DNA of 64,000 bases from Candidatus Thalassarchaeum sp. (GTDB lineage: Archaea > Thermoplasmatota > Poseidoniia > Poseidoniales > Thalassarchaeaceae): NCBI GenBank assembly GCA_016777225.1, contig JADHRW010000006.1, positions 1 to 64,000 on the forward strand, in the 5' to 3' direction. Shown here in pieces: positions 8,281 through 17,567 of this stretch. The translations under genes and the position numbers were made by a program. Position 1 is the stretch's first letter, and each line of letters begins with the position of its first letter. The notes below the pieces were generated by a model. That model did no database searches. It was given only the letters and a program-made list of their open reading frames with translations, and was not told the origin of the DNA.

Positions 8281-10157
8281 CAAAGACCCTCTCTTTGCAT
8301 CCACTTTTCAACTCTTGCTTCTACTTCTGGGTCATGTAATGTTACTGCTGGCCATCTCCTTACTGGAAGCGGTCCCTCATTAGACGGAATAGGAGCAGTT
8401 GCATCCCATGAAACTCTTTTTCTTTCCTTATCGAAATGGAAATCTCTTGCCACTTCAAATCTACAAAATAATTGCCATAATAATCGTCTTCTCCAGTGTT
8501 CTTCATCTAAGTCTGCATCATCATCAGTAATGAATAACCATCTGAGATTTTTTGCAGCTTCTAATGACCAAATTTCATCTCTAATTCGTGCTATTTGCTC
8601 TCTCTGAGCCTTTGCAGTCTCTTCATTTACTTCTTCCATACTAGATTCTGGACGGGGGCCGCCCTCAACATTAGTTGTTACAACTAGCATTGATGAAGCC
8701 ATCATTTTTGCTTTTGTCACTCCTTCAATTCCTGATGCAGAGATTCCTAAAGAATCTGGACATCCCATCATCTTAGGTTCAGTTGCTCTAGGATCATTAG
8801 GAGTCGGTGTTGTTGCATCGATTAGTAGTTTTGAGTGTACGTTTTGCCATGGGGAAGCATGAGCAAGAGAATCAGCAACCATTCCATCAAGAATGATAAT
8901 ATCTTCAGGTATTCTTACATTATAATCTACAGCTCTCAATAATTCATCGAGATCTTTTACATTATGATCTTCATCTACTGCAATTATTGATTTCAAGAAC
9001 ATCATTTGTCCAGCCCCCATTAATCCTAACGCCGTTTTTCTTGCTTGTCTGGGATATCTTTGTTTCGAGGAAACGATAGCAAGGTTATGGAAACCAGTTT
9101 CTAATGGTAAGAATAAATCTTTTACATCTCTATGTTGGAATTGTAAAACTGGACGAAATGCATCACCTATCGCTTCTCCGAGGTATCCATCTTCCATTGG
9201 TGGCACTCCAACTATGGTCATCGGGATAGTTGGATTCTTTCGATGAGTAATTGCAGTTACATGCATTACAGGATACTCTTCCTCTAAGCAATAATATCCG
9301 AAATGATCACCAAATGGCCCTTCAGTTCTAGTCTCTCCAGGAATTGTGTATCCTTCAATTACAAAATCAACTTCTGAAGGAACCCATAAATCATTAGTCA
9401 AGCATTTTGTAATTCTTAATCTTCTACCGTTCAGTAATCCTGCAAATTCATACTCTGATAAATTGTCAGGAAGTGGGGATATTGCACTGAACATTACAGG
9501 AGGTGGACCTCCTAAGCAAATTGCTACTGGCATACGATTTTCTTTACCAATCTCATCTGCATGATCAGCAGCATGTTTGTGAGCTTGCCAATGAAGACCG
9601 ATTTCTTTTTCACCAAATATCTGACCTCTATACATCCCCATATTATGTTGTCCAGTCTTTGGATCTTGAGTTACAACCAATGGTAATGTGATAAACGGTC
9701 CTCCATCCATTGGCCATGTTGTTGGTATCGGAAGTTTAGTCATATCAGGATTTTCAATTACAACCGCCTGACAAGCTCCTTTCCGTATTTTTTTGGGAGC
9801 CATTGACATTCCTTGCATAGCCAGTTCTAAACCGGTCCAAGGTTTCTTTAGAATACCACCAATATCTGGTTTCATTAAATTGACCATAGTTTCTCCAATT
9901 TCTTTTGGGTCTTTTACTCCAAGGGCTTTACATGTTCTTTCTCTGGTCCCAAATAAATTCATCGCTAGAGGATATTTACTAATTTCGCCATTCGCTAAAC
10001 GAGGCTGATCGAAAATTATCGCAGGTCCACCTTTTTTCACAAGTTTATCTGCTATACAACCCGCTTCTAGATAACAGTCAACAGGGTGACTGATACGAAT
10101 AAGCTCATCAGAATCTCTCAAATTGAGGATATATTCACGAAGGTCGCGCCATGCCAT
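8280..10157 (-). CDS. UbiD-family decarboxylase (prFMN-dependent)
   Basis: Non-oxidative decarboxylase of prenylated or aromatic acids that needs prenylated FMN. The roughly 625-residue protein keeps the family's central region: GMYRGQIFGEKEIGLHWQ, then EGPFGDHFGYYCLEEEYPV, whose Glu and Arg environment forms the active site, and later HRKNPTIPMTIVG. It is longer than E. coli UbiD (about 500 residues) because of an extended C-terminus. The ATG at 10157 (MAWRDLREYI) is preferred to one three codons upstream. It is co-directional and overlapping with the UbiA gene, which supports a quinone-ring role. The UbiX-type flavin prenyltransferase it would need is not in the window. Confidence 0.9.
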   Translation of the reverse strand: MAWRDLREYILNLRDSDELIRISHPVDCYLEAGCIADKLVKKGGPAIIFDQPRLANGEISKYPLAMNLFGTRERTCKALGVKDPKEIGETMVNLMKPDIGGILKKPWTGLELAMQGMSMAPKKIRKGACQAVVIENPDMTKLPIPTTWPMDGGPFITLPLVVTQDPKTGQHNMGMYRGQIFGEKEIGLHWQAHKHAADHADEIGKENRMPVAICLGGPPPVMFSAISPLPDNLSEYEFAGLLNGRRLRITKCLTNDLWVPSEVDFVIEGYTIPGETRTEGPFGDHFGYYCLEEEYPVMHVTAITHRKNPTIPMTIVGVPPMEDGYLGEAIGDAFRPVLQFQHRDVKDLFLPLETGFHNLAIVSSKQRYPRQARKTALGLMGAGQMMFLKSIIAVDEDHNVKDLDELLRAVDYNVRIPEDIIILDGMVADSLAHASPWQNVHSKLLIDATTPTPNDPRATEPKMMGCPDSLGISASGIEGVTKAKMMASSMLVVTTNVEGGPRPESSMEEVNEETAKAQREQIARIRDEIWSLEAAKNLRWLFITDDDADLDEEHWRRRLLWQLFCRFEVARDFHFDKERKRVSWDATAPIPSNEGPLPVRRWPAVTLHDPEVEARVEKWMQREGL

Positions 10158-10236
10158 ATAGAACATTCGAGACGCTTATTGGTTGAATATGTTCGTTCGT
10201 AATCATAGGCCTTTGGACCGACGGTTTCTTTGACTA

Positions 10237-11487
10237 ATGGCCTGCCTGACTAGTCTCATGGGAGAGGCCGTGACCACCTGTGATGTACTGGTAATTGGTG
10301 CTGGACCGGGTGGTGGGAACGCTGCTTTACATAGCGCAAGAGCTGGTCTTTCAACTATTTTGATAGAGGATCATGCCGAAATTGGAACACCTGTTCATTG
10401 TGGTGAATGTATCTCAGATGTTGCTTGTGATAATCTAAATCTAGACTTACCTGATCATGTGATTAGTAAGAGAGTACATGGAATTAGAGTTATATTTCCA
10501 GATGGTACTGAAAAGAAATTAACAGAAGAAGGATATGTTCTAGAAAAGCATCTTTTCGAGAGATGGATAGCAGAAGAAGCAGTATCAGCTGGTGCTACAT
10601 TAAATCTAAATCATAAATTGATGAGTATGGAAAAAATGTTCGATGGTGACAAGTTCATTGGTTGGCGTTGTGAAGGTAAAGGAGATCATTTCCCAATTGA
10701 GACTAAAGTTGTAATTGATGCATCAGGAGTTGCTGGAGTTTCTTCTAAAATATTAGAACTCAACCCTCGTCCACAAGTAATTGCAGGTATGCAGTATGAA
10801 ATGCTTGAAGTTCCAACTGATGACTACTTAGATTTCTATATTTGGCCTAAGTATGCTGAGAAAGGTTACGTATGGATGATTCCTAAATGTGACGGTAGAG
10901 CCAATGTCGGCTTAGTCACTGAAGATAAATCTCGAACTAAGAAGGGTCTAGATGAGTTTATTGAAGATACTCATTTCAAAGACTTAGAACAGGTTGCGCC
11001 TCCTTGGAAGCAGAAAGGAAATCCCGCATTTGGTGGTACAATACCAATTTCAGGACCTCATGAGAACACCCATGCAGATGGTTTAATGCTTGTTGGAGAT
11101 GCTGCTGGTTTTACTTCACCGTTATTTGAAGGTGGTTCACATTTAGCTCTGAAATCTGCTGTTTTCGCTGCAGAAACTGCTGCTAAAGCAATTGCATCTG
11201 ATGATGTAACTGCTGATGCATTAGCGGGCTACTCACGGGCATGGAAAAAAGAATTCCCTCCTTATTCTAAGATTTTACGTGGTAAATCGGCATTATTTGA
11301 TTTGTCAGATGATGATATGTCATTGATGGCTCAGTGTTTCCCCGATGAAATGAGTAATATGGGCCCTCATGGTAAATTAGCTGTATGTCTAAAAATATTA
11401 ATTAGAAGACCTGGCCTTTATGCTAGAAAAATAATTCCTGCAATGCTATCTTTTGGATATTCACGTGCCAAGTATTATGGATGGTGA
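10237..11487 (+). CDS. Geranylgeranyl reductase family flavoprotein
   Basis: FAD-dependent reductase that saturates isoprenoid chains of archaeal lipids or of menaquinone. The Rossmann motif VLVIGAGPGGGNAALHSARAG begins about residue 17, TPVHCGECIS matches the family's conserved Cys-containing loop, and LMLVGDAAGFTSPLFEGG is the second FAD-binding motif near residue 288. Length (416) is typical. Met8 (MGEAVTTCDVL, position 10258) is an alternative start. The gene diverges from ubiD and its stop overlaps the CcmF start. Standing between quinone and cytochrome genes, it may act on the menaquinone side chain rather than on membrane lipids; the sequence alone cannot tell. Confidence 0.88.
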   Translation: MACLTSLMGEAVTTCDVLVIGAGPGGGNAALHSARAGLSTILIEDHAEIGTPVHCGECISDVACDNLNLDLPDHVISKRVHGIRVIFPDGTEKKLTEEGYVLEKHLFERWIAEEAVSAGATLNLNHKLMSMEKMFDGDKFIGWRCEGKGDHFPIETKVVIDASGVAGVSSKILELNPRPQVIAGMQYEMLEVPTDDYLDFYIWPKYAEKGYVWMIPKCDGRANVGLVTEDKSRTKKGLDEFIEDTHFKDLEQVAPPWKQKGNPAFGGTIPISGPHENTHADGLMLVGDAAGFTSPLFEGGSHLALKSAVFAAETAAKAIASDDVTADALAGYSRAWKKEFPPYSKILRGKSALFDLSDDDMSLMAQCFPDEMSNMGPHGKLAVCLKILIRRPGLYARKIIPAMLSFGYSRAKYYGW

Positions 11488-13864
11488 TTTCATCCTTTCC
11501 TTTTATGGGCAAATTCTGCTCATATTCGCAATTCTGACAAGTATCAACCAGATTTTTAGGCCAAAAAATGCTGGTATGGGCTTATACAAAAATATCGCTA
11601 TTTTTTCACAGGTTGCTCCATTTTTACTTCTTGTTATAGCATTCATAATTGATGATTCTTCTTTGAAGCTAGTTACTGAATACGGAGGAGCCGATCTTCC
11701 TATTTTATATCGTATATCTGCAGTATGGGGCGGTCGAGCTGGACCCTTGCTGTTATTTGCTGCTTTGATATCAATTGTAACTTGGTTTATGACTGATAAC
11801 GAAGAAATAGATTATGATGTACGAATTATGCATGGATTTACATTAGGTATATTGTTTATTTCTTGGTTTCTAGCACCTTTCGAAGGTTCAGAAGGAGTAA
11901 TTTCTAGCGAATTAAATCCCTTATTACAAACTGATTTGATGGTTATTCATCCACCAATCGTATTCTCTTATTATGCACTTTGTATCGCTACAGCTTCAGT
12001 GGCAATGTCAGGAGTTATTCGTCAGAAATCTGCTAAAGAAATTCACGATGAGCAATTACATTGGGCAAGAGCAGCATTTTTGGTTGGAACATTGGGAATA
12101 GGACTGGGAGGTCTGTGGGCTTACACAGTTCTAGATTGGGGAGGATATTGGGCATGGGATCCTGTTGAAACAGGTTCTATTCTGCCATGGTTTGCTCTTT
12201 TACTGATAATTCATGCAAGATCAACTTCTAATACATCTGCCTCAATAAAAATTTCACCAGCCTTAGGGCTAATTTCAGGAGCTCTTGCTATTCATGCAAC
12301 CTTGGTGACCCGTGCTAATGGTGTTTGGGCTTCAGTACATGCATTTGCGGCGGATGGATTAGGCACTGATAGCCAAGACCCATATATTCGTGTGATGTAT
12401 ATTATCGATGCTAGTCCAATAGGTTTTGAACTTGCTTCTTATGTATTTGCAATATTATTACTAGGCTCATTTGCAGTCTATTTCTTGATTAATCAACAGA
12501 TAAATGATTTTCGTTCTGAAAATAAGAAATTATTGTTTGAAGAAAAAAGAGAATATTCATTTATATTATTGGCAATTCTAATAGGGGTTTCATTTTGGAT
12601 TAGTTCTACTGCAATTACAATTGTTGGTATCTCAATTATGTTATTGTTATTGACTAGTGATTCTAGTAAACCTTCACTCCAATGGGTATTTTTTGGTGTA
12701 ATTCTAATGTTCTATGCCAGCTGGTCTTCATCAGCTACAATTCCTCAAGCAATAGCAGGAATGTCTCCATTTCTTATTATTTGGTTAATTTCTGATGATG
12801 ATGATGATGATTTAGAGTCCCTATTACTTCCTTTCAAATCAGAATCAGTAAGAATGAAGTTTGCTAAAGCAATTCCATGGTATGGAACCTCTGCTTTCCT
12901 TCTTCTTACTTGGTTATTATTAACTGTTGAAATCGATGGAACTAACCTAGAAGCTCACGAATTCTATGGGGCCCCTTTCATTGGATTATTAGCAATAGGT
13001 CTAACGATATATGCGTGGGGTAAGTCAGTAGATATCAAGACTGGAAATATCTTATTTTTTTCTGTTTTTATCATTTCTATACTATTGGGAATTTATTCTG
13101 AGGAATTTAATTTACCTGGTGATTCTTCATTGTTATTCGCTTCGAGTTTTACTCGAGGTTCAGTTTCAATATTCTTGTTAACTTGGATGGCTCTTGCTAT
13201 TCCACCTAATGTTAAACAAGCATATATGACAATTAGTAAGACACTACCCAAAATCAGACAAAATGGGTTATTCGATAAGAAGAACTCCTCTCGTATCCGT
13301 TTATTAGGCTCTCATCTTTCTCATCTTGGAATATTATTACTCTTAGTTGGGCATATATTTACCACGACTTTAATAGATCGTTCAGATCCTTCTCATTTAG
13401 TAACTTTGAGTAGGGATCAACCAATATTACACGACGGTTATGAATTTATTTTCACAGATGTAGAGCTGATTGATATAGAATCTGAAGATTATGATTATTC
13501 AGTCGGTGATGGATATCTTGGTGTTGTTATAGAGATGAAAAAAGATGGTGAGTTAATAGATATTTTACGCCCTGGAATATTAAGATTTGATTCTCCCAGT
13601 GGTCAAGTAACTCCGAGATCGGAACCAGATAGGCATGTGGGTCTATTTGGAGATACAATAATTATTTTAGATATATTCCAATCTAATGATTTGTTAGATG
13701 CAATGATGTTCAGAGAAACTAGTGAAGTAGAAAGAATTCGTGTCACTGTACACGATTTACAGGGTTCTCATGCAGTATGGATTGGTTGGATTCTAATTAT
13801 TATTGGAGGCGGTCTTGCCCTAGCATCAAGTCCAAAATATCGTCGGAAAAGACAAATTAATTGA
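11477..13864 (+). CDS. ccmF: CcmF-like cytochrome c heme-lyase subunit
   Basis: Integral membrane protein that handles heme during attachment to apocytochrome c. About 795 residues with 14 or more hydrophobic segments. The WWD signature appears as DWGGYWAWDPVETGSILPW, the heme-ligand region as VIHPPIVFSYY, and the C-terminal CcmF part contains SHLSHLGILLLLVGH. The ATG at 11477 overlaps the end of the reductase gene; an earlier in-frame ATG exists at 11453. A run of six GAT codons (12794-12811) gives a poly-Asp loop between membrane segments. Other Ccm proteins are not nearby, but secreted proteins with Cys-His heme-type motifs are encoded at 25.9-29.7 kb and are possible substrates. Confidence 0.92.
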   Translation: MDGDFILSFYGQILLIFAILTSINQIFRPKNAGMGLYKNIAIFSQVAPFLLLVIAFIIDDSSLKLVTEYGGADLPILYRISAVWGGRAGPLLLFAALISIVTWFMTDNEEIDYDVRIMHGFTLGILFISWFLAPFEGSEGVISSELNPLLQTDLMVIHPPIVFSYYALCIATASVAMSGVIRQKSAKEIHDEQLHWARAAFLVGTLGIGLGGLWAYTVLDWGGYWAWDPVETGSILPWFALLLIIHARSTSNTSASIKISPALGLISGALAIHATLVTRANGVWASVHAFAADGLGTDSQDPYIRVMYIIDASPIGFELASYVFAILLLGSFAVYFLINQQINDFRSENKKLLFEEKREYSFILLAILIGVSFWISSTAITIVGISIMLLLLTSDSSKPSLQWVFFGVILMFYASWSSSATIPQAIAGMSPFLIIWLISDDDDDDLESLLLPFKSESVRMKFAKAIPWYGTSAFLLLTWLLLTVEIDGTNLEAHEFYGAPFIGLLAIGLTIYAWGKSVDIKTGNILFFSVFIISILLGIYSEEFNLPGDSSLLFASSFTRGSVSIFLLTWMALAIPPNVKQAYMTISKTLPKIRQNGLFDKKNSSRIRLLGSHLSHLGILLLLVGHIFTTTLIDRSDPSHLVTLSRDQPILHDGYEFIFTDVELIDIESEDYDYSVGDGYLGVVIEMKKDGELIDILRPGILRFDSPSGQVTPRSEPDRHVGLFGDTIIILDIFQSNDLLDAMMFRETSEVERIRVTVHDLQGSHAVWIGWILIIIGGGLALASSPKYRRKRQIN

Positions 13865-13939
13865 TTAATTCCACCAATGACATAACCGTTTGTATCAAAA
13901 AGGGGAAGCAGGTCGGCGGGCTGCCCGGAGGCACAAAAT

Positions 13940-14635
13940 ATGGATGCTGGTTCAATTGTTCACATCGACTACGACCTGTATGATGCAGGTTCTGAAAGAC
14001 TAATCGAGACTACACGCGAGGATGTTGCCAAAGAACATGATGTCTTTGATGAATCCCGTACTTACCAACCAATGATTACTATCGTTGGAGATGGTCGTTT
14101 AATTAGTGGCTTTGAAAATCATTTGAATGATGCAGAGGCAGGTAAAGACTACGAATTTGACATTGAACCAACCGAAGGATACGGAGAGCGCGATTCCAGT
14201 CTTGTTGAAACCATAGGTCAGAATGTATTGATGCGTAGCGTACGAGATCCAAGCACTCTTGCAATAGGTGCCCCTGTCGAGATAGGAGGTCGAACTGGAG
14301 TGTTACAATTCATTAGTGCAGGTCGTGCAAGAATTGATTATAATCATCCATTAGCTGGCGCTACTCTAAGATATAATTACAATATTGTCAAGGTTGTAGA
14401 AGATCGTTCAGAACGTGTTGAAACCCTACTAAAAATGAACACAGGTCGCGATGATTTTGAAATTTCATTTGATGGTGACGATTTGACTGTTACAACTCCA
14501 GAAGCAATGGCTTATGACCAAAATTGGGCTTATGCAAAGTTTAGCCTTGTGCGTTCGCTGCGTGAGAATCTTGGTGTAGGGACTGTAATTTTCAGAGAAG
14601 TTCACGAACCTCGCGTAGTTGATGAAGAAGAATGA
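13940..14635 (+). CDS. FKBP-type peptidyl-prolyl isomerase, SlyD-like
   Basis: A cytosolic prolyl isomerase/chaperone. The N-terminal FKBP half contains GDGRLISGFENHLNDAEAGK and EPTEGYGERDSSLVE, followed by an insert-in-flap (IF) domain and IDYNHPLAGATLRYNYNI, equivalent to the SlyD/archaeal FKBP26 segment NHPLAGxxLxF. Residues 160-231 form an acidic extension with no recognised domain (FEISFDGDDLTVTTPEA onward), resembling the C-terminal domain of long archaeal FKBPs. A GC-rich patch (CGGCGGGCTGCCCGGAGGC, 13915-13933) lies just upstream of the ATG and includes an SD-like CGGAGG. Confidence 0.9.
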   Translation: MDAGSIVHIDYDLYDAGSERLIETTREDVAKEHDVFDESRTYQPMITIVGDGRLISGFENHLNDAEAGKDYEFDIEPTEGYGERDSSLVETIGQNVLMRSVRDPSTLAIGAPVEIGGRTGVLQFISAGRARIDYNHPLAGATLRYNYNIVKVVEDRSERVETLLKMNTGRDDFEISFDGDDLTVTTPEAMAYDQNWAYAKFSLVRSLRENLGVGTVIFREVHEPRVVDEEE

Positions 14636-14795
14636 GAGTGCCCCTCGGTACTCATAGGGAACGTCAAAGCCTTAGCTCGGTTCTCCTTTCGTCGTCATTG
14701 GAGCATATTCTCGGAATAGATTATCCATCATAGACGCTTGCATGAGAGTCTTGTATAGAGTGGATTGAAGAAACAAGTCCGTTTCGCGGTAAGTA

Positions 14796-15416
14796 ATGGC
14801 ATCTAACCGAATGTTAGGATTGGGATTATCCATTCTAATGATTTCAGCAACTCTTACTGGTTGCTTAGGTCTCGCATTCCAGAGAGAATTCATGGAATCA
14901 ATGAGGGATGATCCTGTTGTTCGTCTAACAGAAGAAACATATGGTTTTGATTATACCTTTGAATCAAATAGTATCGAATCTGTTTATCATACTGACAATA
15001 TTATTATTGAATTTGATAGTTCAGTATCTCAATTAGTCATTAACTTCAGAGCTCAATTTCCTTATTCCTCATTGGTAGATGAATTAGTTGGTAACGAAAC
15101 TAATCAATATCGATATGTACATGCAATGCTTTGGAAACCAGGAGTCAAAGAATCTGGTGGTGAACCTTTTTGGGAAGTTAGAGCGACACAAGATTTCCCT
15201 CAACAAAGATTCACATTCCCCCAATCAGATTTAATATTTGGAAACTGGCTTTTCGAAGTTGAGGCCCGCGGCTACGGCATCACCGCTCCGATTGACCAAG
15301 CATCTTTCTACGACTCCTTCGATACCTATGTAACAATCACCAAACCATGCGTAGTATTCGCGGAGTCCCACGAATCTGACGATTGTACACCCTTATCTGA
15401 CCTCCAATCTTCTTGA
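14796..15416 (+). CDS. Predicted lipoprotein of unknown function
   Basis: A 206-residue protein with a short hydrophobic signal (about residues 6-22) ending in a lipobox-like LTGC, so Cys23 is the likely lipidation site and the protein is probably anchored outside the membrane. No known domain is recognised in the body, which is rich in beta-prone segments (IIIEFDSSVSQLVINFRA) and contains two later cysteines near the C-terminus. From about position 15254 codon choice shifts sharply to C- and G-ending codons, unlike the AT-ending first half and most of the window. It stands alone between fkbp and rps2, with 160 bp before it. Confidence 0.6.
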   Translation: MASNRMLGLGLSILMISATLTGCLGLAFQREFMESMRDDPVVRLTEETYGFDYTFESNSIESVYHTDNIIIEFDSSVSQLVINFRAQFPYSSLVDELVGNETNQYRYVHAMLWKPGVKESGGEPFWEVRATQDFPQQRFTFPQSDLIFGNWLFEVEARGYGITAPIDQASFYDSFDTYVTITKPCVVFAESHESDDCTPLSDLQSS

Positions 15417-15486
15417 GTTGTTGATTTATGGCCTTACGCAGCGCTTATCAATCGAAGTTAGGTCGCGGCGCTGCTGAGGGACCTAA

Positions 15487-16101
15487 ATGGATGACAATCT
15501 AACTCCACTTGTACCGCTTGAAATGTATGATACGCACGCAGTGCACATAGGAACAAATCAAAAATCTGCTGATATGAAGCAGTTTTTAGATGAAGTCCGT
15601 CAAGACAATAGTGGAATCCATATTATCGATGTTCGCCAAACAGATTCAAGAATTCGTGCAGTAGCAAAATTCCTTTCTAATTTCGATGCTGAAAGAATAC
15701 TTGTAGTTAGTGCACGTCAATATGGACAAAGACCTGCAAGAAAATTTGCTCAAACAATTGGAGCAATGCGTATTGTAGGACGTTTCATTCCGGGAACTCT
15801 AACTAACTCTCGTCTTCGAACATACATAGAACCTGAAGTAATCGTTGTTACTGACCCTGCTGCCGATCAACAGGCGTTGTCAGAGGCTGTAAGTTCTGGT
15901 CTTCCAGTTGTTGCTATATGTGACGCTAATAACAGGCTAAGAAACGTTGACTTAGCTCTTCCTGCAAATAACAAGGGTCGTAGATCGTTAGCTTTTATCT
16001 ACTGGCTTCTAGCTAGAGAAATGATGAAAGCTCGTGGAGTAATTACAGATGCAGATTGGGAACGCACCCAAGATGTAATGGATTGGGAATCTACTTTCTA
16101 A
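15487..16101 (+). CDS. rps2: Small ribosomal subunit protein uS2, archaeal type
   Basis: Structural protein of the 30S subunit. The 204-residue sequence has the archaeal/eukaryotic S2 pattern: HIGTNQKSADMKQFL near residue 20, HIIDVRQTDSRIRAVAKFL, GRFIPGTLTNSRLRTYIEPE and the final NNKGRRSLAFIYWLLARE. The bacterial coiled-coil insertion is absent. Its stop (TAA) overlaps the ATG of the next gene (TAATG), so the two are translationally coupled. Confidence 0.96.
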   Translation: MDDNLTPLVPLEMYDTHAVHIGTNQKSADMKQFLDEVRQDNSGIHIIDVRQTDSRIRAVAKFLSNFDAERILVVSARQYGQRPARKFAQTIGAMRIVGRFIPGTLTNSRLRTYIEPEVIVVTDPAADQQALSEAVSSGLPVVAICDANNRLRNVDLALPANNKGRRSLAFIYWLLAREMMKARGVITDADWERTQDVMDWESTF

Positions 16102-16475
16102 TGTCATTAAAGGCAATATGGGGAATTTACCACGCCGATGGCGGCATAGTTGGCGAATTACAATATGTTCTCGGTAAAATTAGAGGTACAGCCCACTGTG
16201 CATTGTGCGATATTACACATTCTTTTGTAAGTGAGAAGAAATCGATGAAGGCCTGCCGTTCTAATAGCCCAGTTCCTTTCCATTTAGTTCATTTGAATGA
16301 ACAAATAGATGGTTTACAGTCGATTACTGAAGGAATGACGCCATGTGTCGTTGCAGAAACAGATAATGGTTTCGAAATTATTCTATATTCTGATGAGCTT
16401 GAAGAATGTAATAAGAAAGTTCAATTATTTCAAGAAAAATTAGACATTGCTCTCAGAAGATTTGATTCTAACTGA
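16101..16475 (+). CDS. Conserved small protein of unknown function with a CxxC motif
   Basis: A 124-residue soluble protein starting at the ATG that overlaps the uS2 stop. Its N-terminal half (IWGIYHADGGIVGELQYVLG, then GTAHCALCDITHSF) looks like a conserved family I have seen as uncharacterised in bacteria, but I cannot name a domain. The AHCALCDITH segment, with Cys-x-x-Cys and nearby His residues, could bind a metal. The C-terminal part is a helical, charged segment. Position between uS2 and a tRNA-dihydrouridine synthase, with overlap to the former, hints at a role linked to translation; this is inference from context. Confidence 0.6.
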   Translation: MSLKAIWGIYHADGGIVGELQYVLGKIRGTAHCALCDITHSFVSEKKSMKACRSNSPVPFHLVHLNEQIDGLQSITEGMTPCVVAETDNGFEIILYSDELEECNKKVQLFQEKLDIALRRFDSN

Positions 16476-16521
16476 ATTTTCATCAGACATTGTGATAACA
16501 AAAAAGCCCCCGGAGTTAAAC

Positions 16522-17502
16522 ATGACACAGCACACTGTGCCGTTGTTCCTAGCCCCTATGGCCGGTGTTACAGATTTAGCATATCGACTATTAGCAAGAG
16601 AATGTGGTGCGGATTTATCAATTACAGAATTTACTGCTGCATCTGGACTTTCTAGACATGACGCTAACTCATGGCTAAAGGTAGAATCTGATCCTCGCGA
16701 AAGCCCCTTTATACCACAAATATTTGGTGGTGATATTAAAGAAATGGTTACAACAGTTGAATTACTGGAAGATAAAGCTGACATTATTGATCTTAATTTT
16801 GGCTGTCCAGCTCCTAAGGTATGTCGTCATGATGCAGGAGCGGCTCTCCTCAGAGATCCTGATAGGGTAATTGAGATGGTTAGAGCCTGTATTAACGCAA
16901 CTAACGTGCCAATAACGGTAAAGATGCGCCTAGGCACCGGTTCCGGCCCTAATACCGCCTTAGAAATCACTCAACGATTAGAGAAAGAAGGAGTTGGACG
17001 AATCTGTGTACATGGGAGAACCTTACGTCAAAGATATTCTGGAGAAGCCGATTGGTCACAAATCAAAGAAATTGTAGATTCAGTCGAAATACCAGTTATT
17101 GCCAATGGCGATATTACCGATGCCTCAACATCTTCTGCATGCCTAGAACAGACAGGTGCAGGAGGTCTAATGATTGGCCGAGGGGCGATTGGTAGACCGA
17201 TGATATTTCATGAAATAAAAAGAGATTTAGGATGGTCTGTAGAAAAACCTCCATGGGGTGAAGATAATATTGCTTCATCTCGTTTATGGTGTTGGAATCG
17301 TTACTTAGAATTAAGTTCCGAACTTTATACTAATTCTAATAATAAGAATCTTAAACGCCATGCAGTATCTTTTACGAAAGGCCTTCCAGGAGCATCAAAG
17401 ATGAGGGTCGAATTACATTCTATGCCCACTCAGGAAAAGATGGGTATGAGAGTAAAGAGATACTTAGAAGAGTTGACTGAATTAGAGAGTCTAATGGTGT
17501 AA
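16522..17502 (+). CDS. dus: tRNA-dihydrouridine synthase
   Basis: Flavoenzyme reducing specific uridines of tRNA to dihydrouridine with NADPH. The protein begins FLAPMAGVTDLAYRLLAREC, the classic Dus N-terminus. NFGCPAPKVCRHDAGAALL carries the active-site Cys and the Lys/His environment. VHGRTLRQRYSGEADW and VIANGDITD, with GAGGLMIGRGAIGRP, form the FMN-binding barrel strands. I chose the ATG at 16522, 17 residues before PMAGVTD; the open frame runs 25 codons upstream into the preceding gene and lacks family similarity there. Length (326) is typical. Confidence 0.93.
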   Translation: MTQHTVPLFLAPMAGVTDLAYRLLARECGADLSITEFTAASGLSRHDANSWLKVESDPRESPFIPQIFGGDIKEMVTTVELLEDKADIIDLNFGCPAPKVCRHDAGAALLRDPDRVIEMVRACINATNVPITVKMRLGTGSGPNTALEITQRLEKEGVGRICVHGRTLRQRYSGEADWSQIKEIVDSVEIPVIANGDITDASTSSACLEQTGAGGLMIGRGAIGRPMIFHEIKRDLGWSVEKPPWGEDNIASSRLWCWNRYLELSSELYTNSNNKNLKRHAVSFTKGLPGASKMRVELHSMPTQEKMGMRVKRYLEELTELESLMV

Positions 17503-17510
17503 AAATAAAT

Positions 17511-17517
17511 TATATTT
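17511..17517 (+). promoter_or_regulatory. Candidate TATA box of the redox cassette
   Basis: TATATTT lies 51 bp upstream of the aldo/keto reductase ATG at 17568, in the only sizeable gap before four co-directional genes. Spacing suits an archaeal TATA box with a leader of about 25 nt. Confidence 0.35.
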
Positions 17518-17567
17518 CACTTCTCTAAACCACAATCTTGAAACCAATGAACCTGCTAAACTAAGGC

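Noticed and set aside
12794-12811. Six GAT codons in a row as possible unstable microsatellite
   Set aside because: Changes of whole codons would only alter an Asp loop length between membrane helices of CcmF and would not shift frame, so a switch role is unlikely.
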